Source: Warburgia ugandensis (lineage: Eukaryota; Streptophyta; Magnoliopsida; Canellales; Canellaceae). Taken from it: 64,000 bases of DNA. Positions 55,083 through 64,000 of this stretch are shown here, one piece after another. The stretch's first letter is position 1. Every line of letters begins with the position of its first letter. A model generated the notes under the pieces. The model saw only the letters and a list, made by a program, of their open reading frames with translations, was not told where the DNA came from and ran no database searches. The stretch lies in the NCBI GenBank assembly GCA_035236585.1, contig CP141127.1:52016001-52080000 (forward strand), in the 5' to 3' direction. Both the position numbers and the translations under genes were made by a program.

Positions 55083-57540
55083 ATCATCATCATCATGATC
55101 ATCATCATCAAGACCTTATACCAATTAGGGGTCGGCCACATGAATCTTATTCTTCCATTCCACTCTATTAAATATCATGTCTTCATTTAGTCCCAAAGTT
55201 TTTAAATCTTTCCTCACCACTTCTATCCACGTTCTTTTGGGCCTTCCTCTAGCCTTTTTAGAACCTTCTACTTGTATTGCATCACTCCTTCTAACTGGTA
55301 CCGCTGTTGGTCTCCTTTAGACATGTCCAAACCATCTAAGTCTAATCTCCCTTATCTTGTAACTTATTGGTGTTACCCCTAAATTTTCTCTAATAGTTTC
55401 ATTTCTAATTCTATCTTTTCTTGTCTTACTATTCATCCATCTCAACATCCTCATTTCTACGACGCTCATCCTATGAGTATAATGTTCCTTAACTGCCTAA
55501 CACTCTGATCCATAGAGCATGGCCGGCCTTATAGCCATCCTATAGAATTTTCCTTTTAGTTTGAGTGGCACCCGCTGATCACATAAAACTCCAGATGCAC
55601 ATCTCCATTTGTTCCAACCCACTTGGATTCTCTGGGCAACCTCCCTCTCAATCTCTCCATTCTCATGGATCAATGATCCTAAATACTGGGAGTGGTCTTT
55701 CATGGGACTTCTTGGTTATCAATCTTGATTGGTGTTCCACTCATACTCTCCTTACTAAAATTACATTCCATATACTTTGTCTTAATTTGGCTAATTTTAA
55801 ATCCTTCAGATTCTAAAGCTTTTCTCCATAACCTTAGCTTTATGTTTACACCCTCCCTTGTCTCATCAAGTAGGATTATATCATCTGCAAATAGCGTGCA
55901 CCAGGGAATCTCCTTTGCAAATATTTTGTTAACTCATCCATAACTAATGTGAAGAGGTATGGACTCAATGCCGATCCTTGGTGCAATTCTACAGTGATAG
56001 AAAAATCACCAATCATGCCACTAGTGGTCTTAACATTTATTACCGCTCCCTCATACATATCTTTAATTATGACTATATACCCCTGAGAAACTCCTTTACC
56101 ACCCAACACCCTCCATATTAACTCTCTAGGGACTCTATCATAAGCTTTTTCTAAGTTAATAAAGACCATATGTAAGTCTTTCCTCCTCTCCCTATATTTC
56201 TCTATTAATTGTCTTAGTAAGAAAATAGCTTCCATGGTCGACCTCCCAGGCATGAAACCAAACTGATTCTCTGATACACTTGTTTCATGTCATAGCCTCT
56301 TCTCAATCACTCTTTCAAAAAGTTTCATGGTGTAACTCATAAGTTTGATTCCTCGATAATTAGTGCAGCTCTGAATGTCTCCTTTATTCTTATAGATTGG
56401 TACAATAGAGCTTTTCCTCCACTCATCAAGCATGTTCTTTGATTTTATAATCTTGTTAAACAACTTGGTCAACCAAACTACCCCAATATCTCCCATATGC
56501 TTCCAAATCTCTATTGGTACACCATCAGGCCTCATGGCCTTTCCTGATTTCAGCTTTTTCAAGGCCTCTTTTACTTAAGGTATTCTAATCCTACGTTCAT
56601 ATCTATAATATCCAATGTTATTTAGATTTATAGTATTTTCAATCCCTATATTCTTAGAGCCATTGTCATTTAACAATTTTTGAAAGTATGTTTCCCACCT
56701 TTGTTTGAAAGTATCTTCTTTGTTTGATCTCATTGCTTCTAATACACCTAACATGATCTAAGTAAGCCCTTCTGTTCTCTTACTTTTGCAAGTTTAAACA
56801 CATCTTTCTCACCTTCTTTTGTTCCTAGTCTATTATAGAGCTCATCATATGCTTTAAGTTTAGCCTCACTTACTATTCTCTTAATAGCGTTTTTAGCATT
56901 CTTATATTGTTCATAGTTTTCATTATTTCTAATCTTCTGGCATGCTTTAAAAAGCATCTGTTTTTCTTTAATAACTTTTTGCATTGTTTCACTCCACCAC
57001 CATGTTTCCTTTGCTAATAGCCTTTTACCTTTAAATACTCCTAAGACATCTTTTGCCACTTTCTTAATGGACTCAGACATATTGGTCCACATGGTATTTA
57101 CTTCTGTTTCATAGTTCCAATTTCTTTCTACCATCAACTTATTTTTTAATGAGGTTATTTTCTCTCCTTTTAAGTTCCACCACTTAGTTTTAGGATGTGT
57201 ATTAAGTTTAGTTCTTCTACTCCATCTTTTAATATGGATATCTATAACCATTAACCTATGTTGTAAGGTTAAACTCTTACCAGGTATCACCTTACAATCC
57301 TTACATATAGATCGTTCATTATTCCTAAATAGAAAAAAGTCTATTTGGCTTTTATGAAGTCCACTTTTAAAGGTTATCAAGTGTTCATCCCTTTTCTTAA
57401 AGAGTGTATTTGCAATGGACAGGTTATATTACAAAGCAAAATCAAGGATATTCTCCCCCATTTCATTTCGTTCACCTATACCATACCCTTCGTGTATTCT
57501 ATTATATCCTTCCTTATCTTTTCCTACATGGCCATTTATA
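55083..57540 (-). mobile_element. RTE-clade LINE copy H, 5' part lost
   Basis: It begins with an imperfect (ATC)n run and the family 3' end. On the minus strand it has the C-terminal block, then the palm with an intact FADD (GARYLQ-type frame shift aside), [31 protein letters not shown]-like sequence, the fingers ([18 protein letters not shown]), and the connecting region ([27 protein letters not shown]) in a 210-residue frame at 57380-56748. It stops inside the endonuclease at about 57540, where organelle-like DNA begins. Confidence 0.88.
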
Positions 57541-58330
57541 CATTAATTGCACCAGAACCTGTAATAAACCATCATTTCAAACCATCCTGTTACAGGGAAT
57601 CTTTGGATATCAGTTCGAAGGGAGCGCCGAACACCGAAAGTTAAGTAGCTCCTACCTACAGGAGCATCTTCCCTTTGGATCGGGAAGAGGAAATCTGGTG
57701 TTAGGTATGAGGTCAACGGTAATATGTCACCCTGCTTTAATGATAGTACTCTTTCCATTAGGAGCTTCCCCCAGTTGAGCTAGGCTACTTCCCTAATGAA
57801 ACTAATATAGCATAAATTAGGGAGGCCGTAGATGAAAGCCTCTTCAGTAAACTCTTTCCGCTTCCACTTCTGAATCTGGATGGCGGCTTTGGTTGGAGAA
57901 GAGAGTGTTTCAGTTACGGTTTAGGGCTAGTGAGTTACTATACGTTCGTGAAGGCAGATAGGCGCTCGTAGACAGAAAACCGTTTTCGCAGAGCGACTTA
58001 GAAAAAACAAAGCACTTCTTGTTTTGTTTTGAAAAGTGCTGTGTATAGTTCTGGGGGTTGTAGAACAACTACTTCTTTGCCGTTCTTTTTTCGTTAGCCA
58101 GTATTGATTACTTCCAGACTCGAGATAGAGAGTCACTTTCGGGTTGTAGGGCGCAAGGGGATCATTGAATCAATTCCCTCTTTGCCAGTAGCTAGTTTAG
58201 ATATGGCAAGCGGTTCGAGTCAAGTGTCAGTTAAAGAACCAATTGTTGGCAAGAGTCACAAATATGAAGTAAACGACTTGGTCTCTCCTTTCTTCCTCTT
58301 ACTACTCCTTGCCTCTTCTGGAGAGTTACT
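57541..58330. other. Possible organelle (mitochondrial) DNA insert
   Basis: Composition and style change sharply: GC-richer, few AT runs, with words such as gttcgtgaaggcagatagg, aaccgttttcgcagagcg and ctttcgggttgtagggcgc that look like plant mitochondrial intergenic DNA. No gene was recognised, including 5S rRNA, which I considered. It lies exactly between the broken LINE copy H and the satellite array. The assignment rests on style, not on a match. Confidence 0.4.
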
Positions 58331-61300
58331 TTGGAAGTTCCCAAACACAATGTATATACTTTTCAAGTAGTTAGATGATCCTTAGCACTATGTCCAAGCA
58401 CGTTAAACTTTGGGAAGTCCCAAGGCACAATGTTGAAACACTACATGCCCTTAGAAGTCACTAGGTACAAAGTCCAAGCGCTTCGGGTCTTAGGAAGTTC
58501 CCAAACACAATGTATATAACTTTCAAGCCCTTGGATGATCCTTGGTAAAACATCCATGCATTTTAAGTGCTAGGAAGTCCCAATGCACAATGTCAAAGTA
58601 TGACAAGCCCTAAGGAGTCCGTAAGGAAAAAGGAAAATCACTTCATATCATGGGAAGTCTCTAAACACAATGTATATGCTTTTAAAGGCCACAGATGATC
58701 TTGACACAATGTCCAAGGACATTGGAAGGTCCCAAAGCACAATGTATAAAACATTACATGTCCTTGGGAGTCCCTAGGCACAAAGTCAAATCACTTTGAG
58801 TCCTAGGAAGTGCCCAAACACAATGGATAAACTTTTTGAGCTGTTGGATGATCCTTCACATAATAACAAACCACTTAAAGTGTTGGAAAGTCCAAAGGAA
58901 TATTTTCAAAATAGCACATGTCCTTGAAAGTCCCTAGGTGCAAAGTCAAAAATATTACATGTCCTTGGAAGTCCCTGGGAACAAAATCACATGGTGTCCT
59001 AGGATGTTCCCCAACATAAGGTCGTAACTTTTCAAGCTGTTGGATGATGTTAGGTACAATGTCAAGCAGTTTAAGGGTTGGGAAATCCCAAGGCACGATG
59101 TTGAGACATTACATATCCTTAGAAGTCCCTGGGTACAAAGTCAAATCATTTTGAGTCCTGGGAAGTTCCCGAAAACAATATCTAAACATTTCAAGCTGTT
59201 GGATGAGCCTTGCACAATGTCCCAGCATGTTCAGCATTGGAAAGTCCTAAGGCACATTGTCAAAATATTACATGCCTGTAGAAGACCCTAGGCACAAAGT
59301 CAAATCACTTCGAGTACTAGGAAGTTCCCAAATACAATGTATAAACCTTTTCCAGCCATTGGATGACCCTTCATTTAATGTTTAGGCACTTAAAGCTCTG
59401 GGAAGTCCTTAGGAACATTTTGAAAATATTGCATCTCCTTGGAAGTCCCTAGGCACAAAATAAAAAAATGACATGTCCTTAGAACTCCTTTAGCCAAAAC
59501 TAAATTCACTTTGAGTCTTGGGAAGTTCCCTAACACAAATGCCATAAATTTTGAAGCTGTTGGATGATCCTAAGTACAAATTGTGATCTGTTTAAGAGTT
59601 GGGAAATAATACAGTGTCAAAACATTACATATCTTTGGAAATTCTACGTAAAAGGTCAAATCACTTTGACTCTTGGGAAGTTTCCAAACACAATGTCTAA
59701 ATGTTTCAAGCAATTGGATTAGCCTTGGTACAATGTTTGAACATTTTGAAAGTTGAAAAGTCCCAAGGCACAATGTTAAAACTTTAAATATTCTTGGAAG
59801 TTCTTAGGTAAAGTAAAAACACTTCGAGTCTTAGGAAGTTCCCAAATACAATATTTGTATTTTCCCATTGATGATCTTGTCACCACGGCCCAGGACATTC
59901 AACACTTGGACGTCCCAATGTACAATATAAAAAAATAACATGGCCTAGGAGTCCCTAGGCACAAAGTCAAATCAATTGAATCCTAGCAAGTTCTCAAACA
60001 AAATGTATAATTTTTTTGAGCTGTTGGATGTTCCTTCACATAATGTCCAAGCACTTGAAGAGTTGTGTAGTCTGAAGGAACATTTTCAAAATAGCACATG
60101 TCCTTGGAAGTCCCTAGGCGCAAAGTCAAAAATATTACATGTCCTTTGGTAATCCCTTGGAACAAACTAAAATCACAATGTCTTAGGATTTTCCCAAGCA
60201 CAATATTGTTACTTTTCAAGCCATTGGAAGATACTAGGCACAATGTCCGAGTAGTTTAAGAGTTGGGAAATCCTAAGGCACATTGTCAAGACATTACATA
60301 TCCTTGGAAGTCCTTACGTACAAAACACATTGAGTCTTGGGAAGCTCCAAAACATAATGTCTAAACATTGCAAGCCATTGGATTACCCTTCACATATTAT
60401 TCGAGTAAGTTAAGCATTAGGAAGTCCTAAGGAAAAATAATAGAACATTGCATATTATTGCAAGGCCCTATGCACAAAGTAAATTTATTTCGAGTCCTAA
60501 GAAGTTCCAAATCACAATGTCTAAACTTTTTAATCCATAGGATGATCCACTCTGGAAAGTCCTAAGGCACAGTGCCAAAACATTACATGCCCTCAAAAGT
60601 CCCTAGGCACAAGGTCAAATCATTTTGAGTCTTGTAAAAGTTCGAAGGCATAATGTCTACAATTCTAATACATTTGACAATCCTCAACACAATGTCCAAG
60701 CAGTTTGAAAGCTGGAAAGGAATTTCAGTGGTAGAAAGTCCTAGGGAACAATTTCAAAACATTACATGCCTTTGGAAGTGCCTAGGCACAAAGTCAAATT
60801 ACTTTGGGTCTTAGGAAGTTCCCAAACACAATTTATATACTTTTCAACAACTTGGTGATCCTTCGTGAAACGTCCATGAATTTTAAGTGTTAGGAAGTCC
60901 CAATGCACAATTGTAAAACATTAGATGTCCTGGAAAGTCTCTAGGAGAAAAGGCAAATCACTTCGTGTCATAGGATGTCTCTAAAAAACAATGTATATGC
61001 TTTAAATCCCATAGATGAACCTAGCACAATGTCCAAGGACATTTAGCACTTGGAAGTCCCAAAGCACAATACAAAAAATTTACATGGCATTGGACGTCCC
61101 GAGGCACAAAGTCAAATCAGTTCAAGATCTGAAAAGTTCTGAAACACAATGCATAAACTTTTTGAGTTGTTAGATGATCCTTCACACAATGTCCATGTGC
61201 TTAAAAGTGATGGGTAGTTTGAGGGAAATTTTTTCTAAACAATACACATCCTTGGAAGGCCCTAGGCACGAAGTCAAAATAGTACATGTCCTTGAAAGTA

Positions 61301-64000
61301 CCTTGGCACAAACTCAAATCACTTCAAGTCCCATGATGTTCCCTAACACAATGTCATAACTTTTCAAGCCCTTGGATGATCCTCGGCACAATGTCCAAGC
61401 AGTTTAAGAGTTGGGAAATCCCAAGGCACAAGGTCAAGACATTAATATCTTTGGAAGTCCTTGGGCACATGAAAAATCATGTTGAATCCTATGAAGTTTC
61501 CAAACACAATGTTGAAACATTTTAAGCCATTGGATGATCCTTGGCACAATGTCTGAGAACTTTAAGAGTTGGGAAACCCCTAGGCAAAATGTCAAAGCAT
61601 TAATATCCTTGGAAGTACCTAAGTACAAAGTCAAATTACTTAAATCCTAGGAAGTTTCCAAACACAATGTCTAAACATTTCAAGCCATTGGATGTGCCTT
61701 AGCAAAATCTCTGAGCACATCAAGTGTTGGAAAGTTACAAGGGAAAAAGTCAAAACATTACAAGTCCTTAGAAGGCCCTAGGCACAAAGTCAAATCACTT
61801 CAAGTTGTAGGAAGTTCCCAAGCATAATGTCTAGACTTCTCAAGTTGTTGGATGATCCTTGGAAAAATGTCTAAGTACTTTGAGTGTTGGGAACTAGCAA
61901 CGCATAATGCCAAAACATTGCATGCCCTTTAAGCACTGGATAGTCCTAAGGTACAATGCCCAAGCATTGCATGCCCTTGAAAGTCCCTAGGTACAATGTC
62001 AAATCACTTTGAGTTCTATCATGTTCCCGGCACAATGTCTACAATTCTCATGCCATTGGACAATCCTTAATAAATGTCCAAGAACTTTGAAAGCTGGAAA
62101 GTCCCAAAGTACAATGCCAAAACTTTAAATATTCTAGGATGTTCTTAGGCAAAAAGTAAAACCACTTCAAGTCTTGGTAAGTTCCCAAACACAATGTCGA
62201 TATTTTTAAGTCATTGTATGATCCTTGGGGGTATGTCTAAGCACGTTATGCACTGGAAAGTCCCAAGGAACAATGTCAAAACATTACATGCCATTGGAAG
62301 TCCTGGTACAAATTCAAATCACTTTGGGTCTTGGGAAGTTCCTAAACACAATTTGTATGCTTTTCAAGGCCTTGGATGATCGTTGGAAAAATGTCCATGC
62401 ATTTTAAGTGTTAGGTAGTCCCAATGCACAATGTTAAAACATTACATGCCCTAGGAAGTCCCTAGGAGAAAAGGCAAATCACTTCATACGTGGGAAGTCT
62501 CCAAACACAATGTATATACTTTTAAAGCCCATTGATGATCTTGGCACAATATTCAAGGACATTCAGCACTTGAAAGTCCTAAAGTACAATGTAAAAAAAT
62601 TACATGGCTTGAGAATCTCTAGGCACAAAGTCAAATCAATTCAAGTCCTAGGAAATTCCAAACACAATGTATAAACTTTTAAAGCTGTTGGTCATTCCTT
62701 CACATTATGTCCAAGCACTTGAAGAGCTGGGTAGTTCAAAGGATCATTTTCAAAATAGCACATGTCCTTGATATCTCTAGACACAAAGTCAAAACATTAC
62801 ATGTTCTTGGAAGTACCTTGGAACAAACTCAAATCACATTGAGTCGTAGGATACTTCCCAACACGATATCATAACTTTTCAAGCCATTGGATGATCTTAC
62901 GTACAATGTTCAAGCAGTTTAAGAATTGGAAAATCCCAAGGCACAATGTCAAGACATTACATATCCTTGGAAGTCCCTAGGCACAACTCAAATCACATTG
63001 AATCATAGGAAGTTCCCAAACAGAATGTCAAAACATTTCAAGCAATTGGATGAACCTTGGCACAATTTCAAAATATTACATATCCTTGGAAGACCTTGAG
63101 CACAAAGTTAAAATCACTTCAAATCTTAAGATGTTTTCAAACACAATGTCTAGACATTTCAAGCCGTTGGATATGCCTCAACACAACCTCCAAGCACATT
63201 AAGAATTGGGAAGTCACAAGAAAAAAGGTTAAAGCATCATAAGTCCTTGGAATACCCTAGGCACAAAGTCAAATCATTTCAAGTCCTAGGAAGTTCCTAA
63301 GTACAATGTCTAGACTTCTCAATCCATTGAATGATTCTTGGAAAAATGTGCAAGTACTTTGAGCATTGGGAAGTGGTAAATTGTTAAAACATTACGTGTT
63401 CATGAAGGTTCCTAGGAAAAAAATAAAATAACTTTGAGAGTCCTTTGAAGTTCTCAACAATAATGTCTATACTTTTCAAGCCGTTGGATGATCCTTAGCA
63501 CTATGTCCAAGCACGTTATGCGTTGGGAAGTCCCAAGGCACAACTTCGAAACATTACATGCCCTTGGAAGTCACTAGGAACAAAGTCAAATTACTTCAAG
63601 TCCTTAGAAGTTCCCAAACACAGCTTCTATACTTTTTAAGACCTTGGATGACCATTAGATAATGTCCATGCATTTTAAGTGTTGGATAGTCCCAAGGAAG
63701 ATTGTTAAAACATTACATGTCCTTGGAAGACCCTAGGTAAAAAGAAAAATCAATTCATTTCTAGGAATGTTTCCAAACAGTCTATATTTTTCTAGCCCTT
63801 AAATGATCCTTGGCACAATGTCTACGAATGTTCAGCACTAGGAAGTCGCAAGGCACAAAGTTAAAGCATTACATACCCTTGGGAGCCCCTAGGCATAAAT
63901 ACAAATCACTTCAGGTCCTGCAAAGTTCACAAACATAATGGCACTTAAAGTGCTGGGAAGTCCCACGGAACAATTTCAAAACAATACATGTCCTTTGAAG
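58331..64000. repeat. Satellite array, ~160-bp degenerate monomers, running off the right edge
   Basis: About 35 monomers are present. aggaagttcccaaac-type landmarks fall at 58492, 58652, 58805, 59001, 59160 and 59319, giving spacings of 160, 153, 196, 159 and 159. Each monomer contains four related ~40-bp parts: gaagttcccaaacacaatgt, ggatgatccttggcacaatg, ggaagtcccaaggcacaatg and ggaagtccctaggcacaaag. The 196-bp unit has one additional ~40-bp part. Open frames in the array are short and show no domain. Confidence 0.93.

Noticed and set aside
57590-57720. 5S rRNA-like words (gccgaacaccgaaagttaag)
   Set aside because: Only one short block resembles 5S rRNA. The internal control region and the ends do not match nuclear, plastid or mitochondrial 5S as I know them.
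58875-62407. Short open frames in the satellite with repeated peptides such as LGTFKDMCYF
   Set aside because: The repetition follows the DNA satellite; frames are closed in most monomers.
58331-64000. CRISPR-like array
   Set aside because: The repeats are long, diverged and directly adjacent, with no constant short repeat and no unique spacers; it is a satellite.

Overview
This window is nuclear DNA from a flowering plant with long, transposon-filled introns. Plastid-derived DNA sits inside a nuclear LINE, and the one host gene I can recognise is a plant-type UBA5 cut into short GT-AG exons. The species cannot be named from this sequence.

Host gene. Eleven exons on the + strand between 6049 and 52564 encode the last 337 residues of UBA5, the E1-like enzyme that activates UFM1. 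Reading frame and splice phase are kept across all ten introns. The nucleotide-binding glycine loop, the zinc cysteines, the catalytic cysteine and the C-terminal tail are all present. The first ~90 residues are not in the window, so the 5' exons probably lie to the left and 1-6048 is probably intron. Only 1014 bp of a 46.5 kb span is coding. The largest intron is 21.5 kb.

Introns. They carry several layers of transposable elements. The commonest is an RTE-clade non-LTR retrotransposon family whose 3' end is a (TGA/ATG)n tract instead of poly(A). There are eight copies in both orientations: a 3.46 kb full-length copy with an 18-bp target-site duplication (TSD) at 18337-21794, a 2.5 kb + strand copy at 40537-43036, a 49-bp stub at 29774-29822, and several truncated copies. 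Other elements are an antisense Ty3/gypsy chromovirus with both LTRs (30081-35429), a solo LTR with a perfect 5-bp TSD (13738-14246), two L1-type remnants, tRNA-derived SINEs (one with a perfect 20-bp TSD), two ~1.1 kb hAT-like elements with 8-bp TSDs and a fold-back element. A ~310-bp piece of plastid trnK intron lies inside one RTE copy.

Downstream of UBA5 (52565-64000). There are no further genes. A short tandem duplication is followed by a truncated RTE copy, then ~0.8 kb of organelle-looking DNA, and from ~58330 to the right edge a degenerate satellite array. Its ~160-bp monomer is built from four ~40-bp subrepeats, with five-subunit variants and loose higher-order periodicity.

Most open frames in the window are short frames inside transposon relics or chance frames. 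No tRNA gene, rRNA gene, CRISPR array or bacterial-type system was seen.
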